Shown here one piece after another: positions 1-12,907 of a DNA stretch of 64,000 nt. Made by a program: the position numbers and the translations under genes. Source of the stretch: Castanea sativa (Eukaryota > Streptophyta > Magnoliopsida > Fagales > Fagaceae). The stretch's first letter is position 1, and every line of letters begins with the position of its first letter. The notes beneath the pieces are model-generated. The model did no database searches and had not been told where the DNA came from. It saw only the letters and a list, made by a program, of their open reading frames with translations. Where the stretch lies: the NCBI RefSeq assembly GCF_040712315.1, contig NC_134015.1, forward strand, positions 52,429,464 to 52,493,463, given 5' to 3'.

Positions 1-443
1 TCTCTCCCCGGATGTGAGATTTAGTTCATCGAATTATCTTACTTACACTAAACAAAACTAGTCTTAGATACACTAATTGGTTTTATATTAAGTGCTAATG
101 TTTTTTTTTTTGATAACACATTAATTGCTAATGTAAAATCATTATTCCTTAAACCATTATACTTAGTTTGACAATTTGGACCCAATTAATAAGTCATGAC
201 TTGATTATGGTATCGCTAGTTAAATGAATAAATCATTATTGCATTACAACATATTTATGAATGATGAGAGAATTAAATTTCTTTGAATTTTTTCTATTTG
301 TTACTATATTTAAAAAATAAAATAGCAAAGTTAGGATGAAATTTTCTCAAATTAATTTCAACTATATATCCAGACTGGCAAATAAGGGGAAAAAAGGGGA
401 AATTTAAGTGAAACATAGGGTTTAAAATGGAAGAAAATGACAT

Positions 444-495
<52 letters not shown>

Positions 496-2768
496 ATGTG
501 GTTTGAAATTTTGTGGCAAATAAGGGGAAAAAGAGGAAAAAGGGGAAATTTAGGTGAAACATAGGGTTTTAAATGGAAGAAAATGACATTATAGAGAGAG
601 CGAGAGAGAGTATGTGGTTTGAAATTTTGTGGAAAATAAAGGGAAAAAAAAGAATGAAAAATTCAATTTAAAATATTGGAGGAGGTTGCTAGTCTGCTAC
701 CGTTTATTTCAATGTGAAATATTCAGCAATCCCCTTTTTGGAATAAATTCACAAATTTAATTTAATTTATTATTTTGCACAATAGGGAAAAGTAAAAGCT
801 CTCCAAGGATCCCAGACTTTGCAAGAAGACTTCTTTATCAAGCAAAATTGCTCAATAAACCTTACCCAAGGAAATATAAAATCCCACCTTCATCCTTTTT
901 TTATGGGCATAAAGGAAATGTCATTGAGCAGGTGAGAGAGCTAGAGTATCTAAATGTCATGGGACCTCACGCTTAAAACAAAAATTTATGCTTCAAAGAG
1001 TTCTGAAAGTCTCTCACTGATATTGGGCATATACACATGGTGTATATACCGCACTAATAAGGGTCCAATGCAACATGCGAAATGACATGGTGGAGAGTTT
1101 TTGCACCAAGTACTTTCATGCTGAGGAAAGAATCCAACTTCTCAACGTCTACAACACCCGTAGAGGAGTAACGAAGATTTACTATGTTGAATACGGCCTC
1201 AAATTCCTAATTAGTTTAATTTGGTTTGAGTTTCTTTTTTATAAAATGAAATATTTTTCCTTGGTATGGCACATAAGGATTCTCTTTAGTATAGAAGGCA
1301 AAATATTCTTTATTGAAGAAGTAATATGTATTCTTTGTCCATCAAGGAATATGATTGAAGTCTTATAAATAAGTATTGTTGCAAAGGTTCGAACTCTTTT
1401 ACCCAACGTTCCTCCCACATGAGAGAGGAGCAAGGCTTCTAAAAGAATATTAGTTTGGTAGATTTTTGGAGTAGTAATTCATATTGTTGATAGTTGATAT
1501 TTTGATTGGTGTTATCCGTGAAGGTAGGTATAGAGTTGGTTGAACCATATTACATATTATTGTCTCGTGTGGATGTTTTATTTTCTTGTTCAAGTGAATG
1601 CGCTTTTGCTAGCCCCAAATAATAATAATTTTTTTTGAGCTCTCAAATTATAATAATTGATTTTAGAGTTTCTGCGCACAACATACTAAAAAAAATCACA
1701 TGTTTTAGAGATACGACGCTGGGCTGCTACGGCAAATATGGAGACCATGTGCTAGTGGAAATATGTATAGACAACTGACAACATGCTCGCTCAGTATCGT
1801 GCTGTCTTGTTAATCTAGACATAATTCATTTCACACAACTTTTGCAAAAGACAACAGCATCAGTAAAGCTAGTCAAATTCATGCATAACCAAGAAAATGA
1901 ATGATAAATGGGAGCAAACAACCCACTGAGGAAGAAAAGAAGTACTCGTAATTTGCTACTTTCATCACTATCATGCCACTGCTGATTGTAGATTACTCTT
2001 CCACAGCACAAGGGCAAAGTTATTAATCATCCATTAAAACATCAGTAATGTTATGTTCTCCATCAAATTGAATGAGGTCATGACAAGGACAAATTTAGTT
2101 TAAAATTCTTGAGAATAACCTCCACTTCAACGTGAAATATTTAACAATCCCCCTTTGAAATAAATTCAAATAAAACTTAAGTATAATGAAAATATGGTAT
2201 GTTTTAGTAAACCCATTTAATCTCCAATTTAAGAAAATTAAAAAAAAAAAAATCATTTTGGAGTACATTTTACATATTATACGGTTGCTCTCATTGCACA
2301 ATCTCACTAAATAGTAAATAGTAAATACAACTAATTTTTAACAATCTTTTTGGTTGAACATATTCTTAGCCCTTCACTATTTTAATTTTAATTTTATGTT
2401 TACGAGTCCCAAGTATATTTAGTGTTTGATCCTAATCTTAATTAATTGATACTTATGGAAACATCAATTTTTGTTGGCAACATTAAATGTTAAGCCTCTT
2501 AAAACAGGATCAAGCACATACTTCTAAACATGCAATTTGTTACCAACATAAAATCTGAACTGACATTCACTTAATTATCACCATGATTCGTTGTTGGACT
2601 TGTTAGTTCCTACTATGAAAAGGTCACAAAGAAAGCACTTCACTCATGGTTACTATAGAAGATGAACATTTGCCATAATTATTTTATTCCATGTATCTCA
2701 ACATGAAATGTAAATGTTGGCACTAGACACTTTCTTTCCATGGCTTTATTAAGGGTGATGAGGCTCTC
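1..2768. other. AT-rich intergenic DNA, no gene recognised
   Basis: No conserved protein is visible on either strand; the short open frames are low-complexity. The stretch holds a (GA)n microsatellite at about 446-494 and a tandem duplication of roughly 130 bp (about 376-510 and 514-640). Each copy contains a run of GGGGAAA motifs, the motif GTGAAACATAGGG, a GA tract and the motif ATGTGGTTTGAAATTTTG. The rest is unremarkable AT-rich sequence. Confidence 0.6.
376..640. repeat. Tandem duplication with (GA)n microsatellite
   Basis: Two adjacent direct copies of a unit of about 130 bp. The first carries about 48 bp of uninterrupted GA (446-494). The second has only a short interrupted GA tract (594-610). 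Both end in the same GTGGTTTGAAATTTTG motif, which defines the unit boundary. Confidence 0.7.
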
Positions 2769-5700
2769 TCACACAACGCAGAAAGCATAGAGTGAAGTTC
2801 CAGGAGTCCAAGTAGTGTGGAATTTTGCTAGGCCAACTGTATATCCATTCCCAAGGTAAATGCACCCATAGCTTACTGATATACCTCCATAAACAGTAGC
2901 ACCTGTATTATTTGACCATAGAATTTTCCCAGTGTTGGCATCCATGGCATATATAGGACCATTAGAAGCTACGGACCCCGCAAAAACAACACCATTGGCC
3001 ACCGAAACAGGTGCCTGGGCAGTGTCATTACTAGGGTTTTCTGTGGACCACAAAATTTCACCAGAATTTGCATCCAATGCCACCCATGCACCTACTGTTG
3101 TAGTCCGGTTTGATGGTTTTAATGTGAAGTTCTGTCGGTTGCTGTTGGCAATGTTTGTGTACACCCTTCTTCCATCTGTGGCAGCACCCCATTGCCCTCC
3201 TCCCTCCTCTCCACCTGGTCCGGCCAACTAGAAAATTGTCAATTTTAGTAACACATTAAAATAAGGACACGTCAATTATGAAAATAATAAAGAGTATGAC
3301 ATAAGATAGAATAGAAAGACGGAAACATACAATATATGTGATCACCCTGTTTAGTCTAGGCTACCAAACTTTTGGGGACTAAAATTTGGTTGTTTTATTT
3401 ATATGTACTATACGGATTTTATTTTGTAAATAGAACTTGGTCACTGCTGCTATGTAACATATTGTATTGATTTCACTTTACCTTGAACCAAACTATGTTG
3501 CCAGTGTTACGATCTAAAGCCCAAGCAAACCCACTTTTCTGCACGGCTACCACTACATCACGTTTTGTTCCATTAGCTAATATGCTAAGCAGCATTGGAG
3601 CCTCACCAAAGTCTGCATCCACGTTAGGCCCTGGTGGACAATCAGGGTTATTAGGTGTTAAACAAGCAAAATAGAATATGTCATAGCCACCCAATTGCCT
3701 TGACCATATGATCTTCCCAGAGTTCATGTCCAAGGCCAAAATTGAATTGAAATGGATGTCTCGCCCAATGCACTGATCAGGTTGAGTAGGTGGTGTCGTT
3801 TGATTGTTCTGCTTTTCTTGACATTCTGTCACATTGGCTGGAGCTGTGTACAGGTTTCCAGTTGCTACATAAACATGTCTTCTGATTATGTCAATGGAAG
3901 GGCTACTTCCCCATATAGCAGCACCAGCGTAACCTCCTAATTTGCCACCATTGTCAGGAAGCATATAAGTCTGCCAAAGGACTCTACCGGTTCGAACATC
4001 AAGCTTTACCAAGCTGCCTCGGAATGTGCAACATTGAGCAGCTGGTAATGCTTCTTCTAGTGATGACACCCCAACATAGAATGCCCTACATAGTATGATT
4101 AAAAGTAACTAATTGTTTTCTTTATGAGAATATATAATTAGGTTCGAATCCCTTTCCCAATTGTTGTTAATGAAGTATAAAGAACTTTATATCTTCTAGG
4201 TTCGTTTCAAATAAGGAACACACACGTAGACTATTAAGTTCACGAGACCAATAGGGTTGGCTCTTTTAGGCAATTGCATAAATACCTCGAGTGGAGTAAG
4301 ATTCCATAATTTTGGTTTTATAGGTTCTTAATTAGGTCTATATGATAGTTTGAAAAAAAAAATTATTTTATATCTCGAATGTTTTCTTAATTAAATATGA
4401 TAGATTTATTAGGATATTGATGATTTACCTAAAAGTCTAGAAAATGTTTTAAATTAAGTAAAAAAAAACTAAAATTGATATATCAAATTATATAATAAGG
4501 CTATATACATTCTATTTTAAATGATGTAATGCCAACAAAATTTTTTTTACAATACTTGTTATAGTTGTTTTTACATAATTTTTTTGAAGGAATTAAAATT
4601 AATAAAATCTTACCTAAGATTAATTATGTCATAATAAAGATTATTGAATTATTCATATTATCAATTGAAAAAAAATATAAAAAAATTAGAATATAAGAAC
4701 TTAATTATAATTTTCCAGCTAAAAAAATTAGAATAGTAACTTTTAATTAATTTTTTTATAATATAACAAGTTAAATTAGTATCATTTGATTTAAATTTAA
4801 GCACACAAAAAAAAAAAAAGTTGTTTTTAGCCTCAAATGGAGACTAGCTAACTTGTAAATCTGTATAACATTTGAGCACATTTTTTTTAGAGAGTTTCAA
4901 CCTATGACGTCTGCTCTTGATGATAGCTCTTTATCATTAGATTAAGATACTGATTAGTTTTTAGTGTAGGTGGGGATTGAGCCCCAAATCTCTTATTCAA
5001 CCCAAACCAACCTCAAATTAAAAAAATCTTCAATCCAACTCAATCCAATATAGCTCTAAAAATCAACCCAATAGAACTTGTAAGTATCAAGTTGGATTGG
5101 GTTGGGCCACGTTTCATTTTGTCATGTGTGGTAAAAAAAAGTTAAGTTTTTATTAAATCATTGAAGCCCACTATCCTATATATAATTTTAATTTACGCAA
5201 ATAGTGCGTGTTTGGATATCAATGAAAAATTAAAATTATTTTACTATTCAACTTATTTTTGCTACTATTTATGGATTTTACTACTGCACTTTTTGGTACT
5301 ATTCATGGGTCCCGCTATACTATTTCAACTAACTTTTACCTTTATCTACACTACTTTCAGTAATAAATTTTCAATTTCAGCAAAATAAACGGTATCTAAA
5401 CAGACTCATGGTCTTAACATTCCAATTTTATTAAAAGTAAAGGTTAAAAAAAAACTAAAATCAAACGAACAAATTTAGATTAGATAAATCAAATGAACAA
5501 ATTTGAATCACATATAATTTTCAAATTATATATAGCGTGGATTGGGTCATTTGGATCAATTTTTGCCAATAAAAACACCGCACGACCTTATGCAAAAAAA
5601 AAAAAAAAGCGCAGCCCAAGAGGTTTACAAAAAATATTTTTAGTCCAACATAAGTTATACAAATCATCACTTCACGAAAAACATATCCAAGTTATTGGGT

Positions 5701-6813
5701 GATATACACAAATTACTAAACACAATTTTATACACATCTCAGTTTTGAATTAAAGTCAAGAATTTGAATTATTGTAACTTTAAGTTACGATTTCAGTTCA
5801 AAAGTCAGATGTGTATACTATTTTTATGTATATTCTAATAAGTATTATTGTTCTCTTCACAAAAAAAAAAAAAAGTCAGATGTGTATAAAATTGTGTATA
5901 ATAGCTTGTGTATGCAAAGTATTACCTGATTAATATATTGGGTCAGATTGAATGATCGATAGGATGAATACACAATTACACACCCCCATGTCCCTATCTA
6001 ACAGTATTGAAGAGTATATGACGGATGACTAACCCCAGGAAGGCTGTTCCAGACATGGTGATCTGCACTCGAGGACGAGGGTCAAGTTGAGTCGACCAAA
6101 CGAGCTTCCCGTTTGATCGTTTCAAAGCTATCACAACAGCAGGCCCATAAATTCCAACAATTAAGAGATCATTAACTATCGTTGGTGTTGATCTTGACAC
6201 AGTTACATTCACAACAATTCCCGTTCCATTTAGTCCGGTTAATTCACTAAGGTTCTGCTTCCATATTGAAGCACCAGTGAAAGCATTTACAGCATACAAA
6301 TATCCATTCCATGATGGGAAATAGACCACTCCACTGTCTACTGCTGGGGTTGCAGATATGTCTTTGCCAGCAAAGAACTTCCATTTCAGCCTCAGTCTTG
6401 ACACTGTCAATGGGTTTATCAGCACTTCATCATTCGCGTACCTTCGGTTAGTAATATCTTTCCCATGATTGAGCCACTGAAACCATATTCCATATACATC
6501 AAAATTGAAAGCTTCATATTAGTATTCTTGATGAAGTGTGAAAAAAACTAAAAAACTATGAAAAAATGAGAAGGAATCTCATGCATTGGATATATACATC
6601 AATTTTAACCGTGTATTACATGACTGTACGTAGGATCATATATCTGATGCATAACATAATTATCCGTGAAAAAACCTTTTTTGGTTTCTTTGGTTGGAAA
6701 TAATAAATGAGGCTTACAATTGCAACTGTGTTATCCACCACTGCAAATAAGCAGAGTGCCAGGACAATGCTGTTGACGGTGGCATGATATTTCTGGGTCT
6801 GTTTCTAAGCCAT
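2769..6813 (-). CDS. Polyvinylalcohol dehydrogenase-like PQQ-repeat protein, four exons, TAG at codon 3
   Basis: Four exons, complement of 6718-6813, 6034-6476, 3482-4085 and 2769-3227, join in one frame with GT-AG introns (about 241, 1948 and 254 bp) and total 1602 nt, or 533 codons plus stop. Exon 1 encodes a hydrophobic signal-peptide-like stretch (SIVLALCLFAVV), so the product is probably secreted. Exons 2-4 encode successive PQQ-type propeller blades, with motifs such as ATPAVDSGVVYFPSWNGYLY, AAIWGSSPSID, VVVAVQKSGFAWALD and GGISVSYGCIYLGNGYTV. A vicinal Cys pair lies in AAQCCTFRG. Plant members are usually called polyvinylalcohol dehydrogenase-like; their true substrate is not established, so no reaction is assigned. 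The in-frame start ATG (6811-6813) is followed by GCT and then TAG (6805-6807). No other in-frame ATG exists in exon 1, so the allele may be null, mis-sequenced or started elsewhere. The rest is undamaged, arguing for recent loss or error. Intron 2 holds a MITE. Confidence 0.87.
5203..5408. mobile_element. MITE in intron 2 of the PQQ-repeat gene
   Basis: The ends form an imperfect inverted repeat: TGTTTGGATATC on the left and GGTATCTAAACAGA on the right. The interior (ttactattcaacttattttt and tactattcatggg) is closely matched by a truncated copy at about 25140-25265, so this is a repeated family. It is probably a non-autonomous hAT-type element. I could not fix its target-site duplication. 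Confidence 0.6.
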
Positions 6814-6873
6814 GGATTGTTAAATTAATAACATCAAGGATGAGAAGGTATATGTGACTGCTTAGCTAAGCTA

Positions 6874-6881
6874 ATTTATAG
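6874..6881 (-). promoter_or_regulatory. Candidate TATA box of the PQQ-repeat gene
   Basis: The minus strand reads CTATAAAT about 61 bp upstream of the ATG at 6813. This spacing suits a plant core promoter with a short 5' UTR. It rests on motif and position only. Confidence 0.45.
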
Positions 6882-7711
6882 TTTGGTGAACTGTTGATGT
6901 GGCTTGAAATTACTTTAAAGTGTAATAAATATATTATTACACCTTACTTGCGGCACATGGCATTGAATCAGTAAATCACATTAAAGTCTGCTACATCTCT
7001 AGCCCAACAAGAGTTGTATTATTAGGAGTCCTTTTATTCAATAGTACTATTTGTTACTTTCTTTTGTTGCTGAACTTCTTTATAACCTAGCCAATTTTAA
7101 TCAGCCACTTATTTTCTTTCTCTAGGTAATTGATTAAGGGGAGGGGGGCTAGCTGGTGTGGTTTGAAAATTTTTTTCCTTCTAAATTTGGTTATTTGTGA
7201 GAGTATTTGAGTTTTGGGTTTGAGAGAGTTTTTATATTTTGTATGGATGTAGGTATATTATATCCAACCACTTAAATTCTTGTATATATAAGTATAACTA
7301 TTGATTTATATTTTCTTTGTCAATATTGATTTAAATCTTGGGACTGTCATTACACAATTTGAACTATTTACTTTAGTAAATTTTACTGTACTATTTTTTC
7401 CTCTTCTTAGACGTCTGACTTTCTATATTTGGAAATTGAGGTTGTTTATACAAATATAGCATGTGATGTTTGCAAAGTGAACTTTATCAGCTTTAAGGCA
7501 GGTATTATTGAATTTTAAGTGATTGAGATATTCCATTCAGCTTCTTATCCGGAAGAGCAGTTACATAGTTGAAATTTGGTCAGATCTAATAGAATGGTCC
7601 TCATAGTTGAAAAAACTTATCTTTAAAGCATATCCGGAACCTTTAGGCCAAATCTCTTTTATTTGAATGTGGGGGTGGCTATTGGAGTTCAAGGTGGCGG
7701 TGGTCATCAGT
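6882..7711. other. Upstream region of the PQQ-repeat gene, no further gene seen
   Basis: AT-rich sequence with no conserved coding potential on either strand. It presumably contains the promoter of the minus-strand gene to its left. I see no recognisable repeat or RNA gene in it. Confidence 0.4.
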
Positions 7712-8259
7712 TGGGCTGTAAATAAACCGAGCCAAATATAAAAAGTTTAGACTTATTCATTTAATTTTATTTTGAATATGAGCCAAGTTCAAACTTATCA
7801 CCAAACAAGATTATATGTTCAAGCTTGGTACATTTACTTGTTGAGTAAGCTCGAGCTTGATTATGAGCTATTTGATTAACTTATTCTTTTCCTATGTATA
7901 GTAAAATTATGACTAATTAAATTGTTTTACCCCTTTACAAATTTATGAATTTTTACTATAAATGGATTGTTTATGTTATAAATAAACTACAAATGTTTAT
8001 ATCATATGAACCAATTTACAAACTTATACAACTCAATTTCAAGTCTATATAAATATATTTTTAGACAAGTATACATATAAATATATAGTATTATATATAG
8101 TTGATTTGAGCATTCATGTTCACAAGCTTGTCCACAAACACATTATTATGTTTGAGTTCGACTTGTTTAATAATTGAGCTTAAAGTTAGGCTTGAGCTTG
8201 ACTTGTTTAAACTTGTCTTTTCTTGATACGAAGTATAAATATTTTGATTTATTTATAGC
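7712..8259. mobile_element. Non-autonomous DNA transposon, about 0.55 kb
   Basis: The left end GGGCTGTAAATAAACCGAG and the right end ATTTATTTATAGCCCT form imperfect terminal inverted repeats. Between them are repeated phrases such as gagcttgact and tcgagcttg, typical of plant MITEs with GGGCTGTAAA ends. There is no transposase. The target-site duplication was not resolved. Confidence 0.55.
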
Positions 8260-9480
8260 CCTACCGACAGGAGTTGAGCAAAGAGGTGAGAGAAGTAACT
8301 GGTTGAAAAGAAGATATTGGATTTGGTATACGGTTGGGGATCGATTGAGAGTTGAGAGTTTGATAGAAGAATTTTTTAGTGTGTGCTTGTGTGTGTGTAT
8401 ATCGTGATCATCGACATCCTCTCTTTTAGCAGTTTGAGTAGTGTGAAATCCAATCTATTTGTTGGCACCAAACCGGTCAAACAACCCTACTTTAAACCAC
8501 TTGTTGGAGTTTTTCTTGTAAGCCTTTTCCCCATTGTGACCATATTGCCTACGTTCAAACTTATTTTTCCACTGCATGAAACTCTAAATTGGCGATGTGG
8601 TTGTACCTTAAATAATTGAATTGGACATTACATAATTAAACTTAATTATTCAACTTGATTAATTGATTAATTCAACCAGATCAATTTCAATATATCCAAC
8701 AACATGTACTGTTCTTAATTTTCTTTTAAATTTAAATTTATTTCTTACTGGCATGTGTGGTACGCAAACATGTTTTTGTTTTTTTTATTTTGTATGCTTC
8801 AATGTTTTTTTTTTCATACTAGTTAGAAATCTCTTGATCATGTTATCCTAGTCTCCAACTAATATAAAAAATAAAATTTATATTCTATTTCCCCATTTAT
8901 AATTCCAAATTTAGATCATAAATTTTTATATAAGTTTATTTGAAAATTATAACCATATTAACTGACATTTTTGTACTCATTTTTCTTTATTTTTTGATAT
9001 ATTTATCTTCTTTGTAACTCACTGATCCACTAAGCCTATAAATACTATGGTTCTCTTCTTCCGCCTATTAGAGAAACATACATTAGTCTAATGCCTAATA
9101 GTTAGAAATATTTCTACGAATTCTTTGAATTCTTCATAAGTGTATTTTTTTTACTATGTTACCTGGTATAAAGGATAGTACCTTTTATTTTACTTAGTAG
9201 TGCTAAGTTGTATGATAACAACACGGGTGATAGTGTTGTATCTCGAAGACAACGAATCTCAAGAAAGTTTGCTGCATCGATTGATTTAGCATTTTGTAGG
9301 CGGCATGCAGGTAAATGCCAGCAACACAATAAATTACGTAACTTTTGACACAACTCACCTATGTGGTGAGTTGTGATTAATAAAGTTGTGGACTCACATC
9401 AGTCACATAAATCCAAAATTTTTTTTTCTACCATTCATAACTGATAATGTGAGCTAATAATGGCAAAAGATGTGTAATCT
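8260..9480. other. Intergenic DNA, no gene recognised
   Basis: Short open frames are present, but none shows a recognisable family or a plausible gene structure. The composition is AT-rich, with T-runs near 8773-8812. Confidence 0.45.
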
Positions 9481-9481
9481 T

Positions 9482-10180
9482 TTGAGATCTTAATATTTTT
9501 TCAGCATATATTGAGACTAAAATATGAAAGTCCCTTTCGAATTCCATAGAGCCAAAGCCACTTGGGTTGCCATCTCTAAATACTTTGAAATCCAATTTTG
9601 GCTCTGTGATTCAAAGAGGACTCTCAAACTATTGTCTCGACTCTTGACCCGTCTGCATAGTGATGGTGTTCTTGATTAGAACCGAGCTCTTCTCTCGTGT
9701 ATTGGGTACCCACTTATCTATTATACCTCCAAATTTTTAAACTTTCTTGAACATGGGTGGCTTTGGATATGAATTTTGAGCCCCAGCCAATCTCCTCAAT
9801 CATTAGTTGGGTTTTTTCCTTCCCGGATGGCGATAGATTAGGCCTGAACAGCCTTACGTAGCCCCTTTTTGTCTCAATAAAAAGTATTATTAAGTCGAAA
9901 CAAAAAAAAAGTCACACAATGTTGTTTGGAAAACATTGGGCCAGAAAGCCCATTGGAATAAAGGGACAGACGTCACAAAACCCAATTGAGGTACCCATGG
10001 TGTTAGATACATCTGAGTGTTTTGCCCACCACCCTCCACGGCATTGGTACCTTTGATTAACTTTGGCCGATTTATAACACAACTTCTCGGTAAAGATTGA
10101 TCATGTTTGAATAGTGAATACCCATTATAACCATGGAGGCTGGCCGAAATGATCACTTGAGAATAGTAAGGTCGGGTGCT
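9482..10180. repeat. Duplicated block A (copy 1)
   Basis: Matches 22740-23470 with high identity, including the phrases caaaacccaattgaggt and attgggccagaaagccca. Copy 2 has about 50 extra bases near 23161-23220. The first part ends in an A-rich tail after an AATAAAAAGTATTATTAAG motif (about 9876-9908), as if derived from the 3' end of a retroposed transcript or LINE. No protein family is recognised in the remainder. Confidence 0.75.
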
Positions 10181-11011
10181 AATGTGGGATTGACGGTCCT
10201 GAGGGCATCGCTATACATGATATGGTCTGAAATATCCCTATCATTCAAGTTGAATCATTGTTTTGCTTTTCTCTTTCATCTTTTTCAATTACATAATTAC
10301 ATAATCACTCAATAAGTTCAACAATGTCAACATTATATCATAGAGCAAGTATGTTACCCTTAAAGTTAGTCCTAGGTTAGCCCAAAGTTTTCTAGTATAT
10401 AAATTCTAAAACTGGATTCATTTTAATTAAATACATATACAAAAGATATTAAGGGTTTTCACAATGGATATAAGCGTTAGGCTAAACCATAGTAAATCCT
10501 TACTTTGCTTCCAAGTTATTTATTTTTTTTTAAATTATTTTTTGTTTATTTATTTTTCAATCACTCAACAATTTCAATAGTACATCATTTCTGCTTTCTA
10601 TCCTTAAAGAAATACTCTCCCTTTTTTGCTTTGTGAAAGAAAATCTCAACGTGAAACGCTAAAGGAGGGTTCATTAATTTTAATTTAAAATTCTATGGTG
10701 AAGAATCTTTATAAGTTCTTATATATCATAACATAACGTGAAAGACACTATTTAGCAATCATTAAAAAAAAAAAAAAAAAAGGAAACAAAGAAACACTTT
10801 TTAACATTTTATTGGTATATATATGTTAATAAAAATCTCGGAGCACAAACTTCTAGTTCATGCTAGAAAGATAGTGTACAATATTTGAAAGTGATGTTTG
10901 GATCTTCCATTAAATTATCCACATACTTTCATTATACTAGTATTTAATTGAAATTGAATATGTTTCATCGATGGGAACATTTGATTAATTTAGTTTTGAT
11001 AGGCTTTTGTC

Positions 11012-11872
11012 CAGTGGCGGCTCCAAGAATTTTATTTTGGGAGTTATTAAGAAACTTAAATTAAAAAAAATTTAATAAAAAGAAAATTTGAATATATCAA
11101 GTTATCGACAAAAAAATAATAATAAAACATGAAGTTTTACAATTTCTTTTTATAAGTTTTCAAATTTTGAATTGTTACGTGATAGTTCATTATGAGTGTC
11201 TATTACCAATGTGGGTAGCTATGAGCCTATGACCATTTTATTTTGTTAAGTTTGCCTAACATTTTTTTTATCTTTATGCAGTTGTTATTATCTATTTGTT
11301 TTTGTTTTTATAAAAATATTTTAAACTAAATGCCTAATCTCAATTCTTTTAATTCATTGGCTCCGTATTAATTATTGACACACACAACCATACTTATTCA
11401 TATTATGTAATATTATACACTATGTGTCTATTTAACCAATTAGATGTTTAAACAATCACTAACCTTACAATTTTTTTTTCTTGAATTTTACTAACTTTAT
11501 AAAAAAAGTTATTATAATATGATAACAATACACAAACATGTAAAAAAAAAACACTCTCTATTTCCTAATTATTAAATTATATAAAGTTATATCATATATT
11601 TATACTATACACACAAACATCTACACACATCATAATTCACACAAATTGCATTATAATAAAAAGTAATGTATTTGACACACTCACGCACATATAATATAAA
11701 TTTATAATAAAGAGTGTCACTTACAATTCACAATCGCTTAATCTTTACTCTTAGAGTCTGAAATACTTGTAATAAGGGTGTACAAGAATTAAGTCAAGGT
11801 GTGAAAAAAAATATTTTTAAGAATAAATTAAAGTATTAAACTAAAAAAATATTTTGTATAATTAATATATAA

Positions 11873-11921
<49 letters not shown>

Positions 11922-11966
11922 CTCAGGGGGTTTGAACCCCCTGAATAATCTGTAGCGCCGCCCATA
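11012..11966. mobile_element. hAT-like non-autonomous element, about 0.95 kb
   Basis: Starts CAGTGGCGGCTCC and ends GCGCCGCCCATA, giving degenerate inverted ends. It is flanked by CTTTTGTC (11004-11011) and TTTTTGTC (11967-11974), a 7/8-match 8-bp target duplication. The empty-site sequence at 22540-22575 lacks it. It has an (AT)n microsatellite at about 11880-11918 and no transposase. Confidence 0.65.
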
Positions 11967-12116
11967 TTTTTGTCAATTCTCAAATTGGCAGTCTTTTTGG
12001 GCATAACATTGGGCAAATTATTAATGTCGATTTTCTTCACTTATTATATTAATATGATTTTATATATAAGATATGTTAAGTTTTAAATCCCTGTAAAGTA
12101 GATTATTTAACTTAGG

Positions 12117-12306
12117 CTCTGTTTGTTTCAGCAGTAAACAATTTCAGGAAATTATTTTACATCATCACATGTGTTTGGATGTGTATAGAAAATATGGTCA
12201 ACTTGAAAATGATTTCCTTTGATCGTAAAATACAGCCCCTTCACTCAGAAAATGATTTCCAGTTTTATTTTACCTTCAAAACCCATTTTCTGGAGTCTCA
12301 CACTAG

Positions 12307-12361
<55 letters not shown>

Positions 12362-12907
12362 AGAGGGAAAGTCACAAATTCCGACCACCCACCCCCGAAT
12401 CCGGTCAGATCATGCCGGTGAAGCCTAAATCGTCATCCTCAACCCAAATCCCTGTCGTCGAGCTCGCGCCGGCGAGATCGCGCCGTCGAGCTCGTGCTGG
12501 GCGAGATCGCGCCGTCGAGCTCGTGCTGGGCGAGATCGCGCTATAGAACTCGCGCCGGTGAGACCGATGACCCATCGACCACTGATCTCTCTTCCTCCTC
12601 CCTCTCTTAGTTTGACCAAATGATTTATTTGCCCAGAATGATGTTGTTTTGATTTTTGTTTGTTTAAAAGTTGATGGATTGCAATTTTCTATTATAAAAT
12701 TTGTTTGGAATGTGAGAAAATGGCTGATAAAATGTGAAAAACTAGTAGAAAATTTGCATTTTCAAAATGTTACCAAACACTTGAAATTATTTTCTAATAT
12801 AATTTTTAAAATGCAACCAAACACTAGAAAATATTTTCCTTTCCTGAAAATATTTTCACCTGAAATTATTTTACACTCGAAAAATATTTTACACTGAAAC
12901 AAGTGAA
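12117..12907. mobile_element. hAT-type MITE nested in the solo LTR
   Basis: The ends carry TTTGTTTCAGCAGTAAA and the inverted equivalent TTTTACACTGAAACAAG. Flanks AACTTAGG (12109-12116) and TACTTAGG (12908-12915) match at 7 of 8 positions. It holds a long (GA)n tract (about 12310-12359) and a GC-rich array of 30-bp repeats (12458-12570). No transposase is present. Confidence 0.72.
12458..12570. repeat. GC-rich 30-bp tandem repeat, about 4 units
   Basis: Units contain GTCGAGCTCG, GCGAGATCGC and intervening CGTGCTGG or CGCGCCGG. Two central copies are nearly identical and the outer ones are diverged. The high CpG content contrasts with the AT-rich surroundings. Confidence 0.75.

Noticed and set aside
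2932..3231. 99-aa plus-strand open frame
   Set aside because: It is antisense to exon 4 of the PQQ-repeat gene, whose reading is strongly supported.
4125..4170. GGTTCGAATCCC, a perfect polymerase III B box
   Set aside because: No A box, tRNA fold or SINE flank was found nearby; it is probably chance or a SINE remnant too small to call.
9890..10156. 88-aa minus-strand open frame, also present in copy 2 at 23178-23447
   Set aside because: It is shared only because block A is duplicated. The two frames differ by an in-frame gap and unrelated C-termini, and no family is recognised. It might deserve a search, but coding is not supported here.
12179..12428. Two overlapping plus-strand open frames with long RERERE runs
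   Set aside because: They are translations of a (GA)n microsatellite inside a MITE, with no conserved flanking protein.
12425..12619. Arg-rich minus-strand open frame
   Set aside because: It is the translation of the 30-bp GC-rich tandem repeat.
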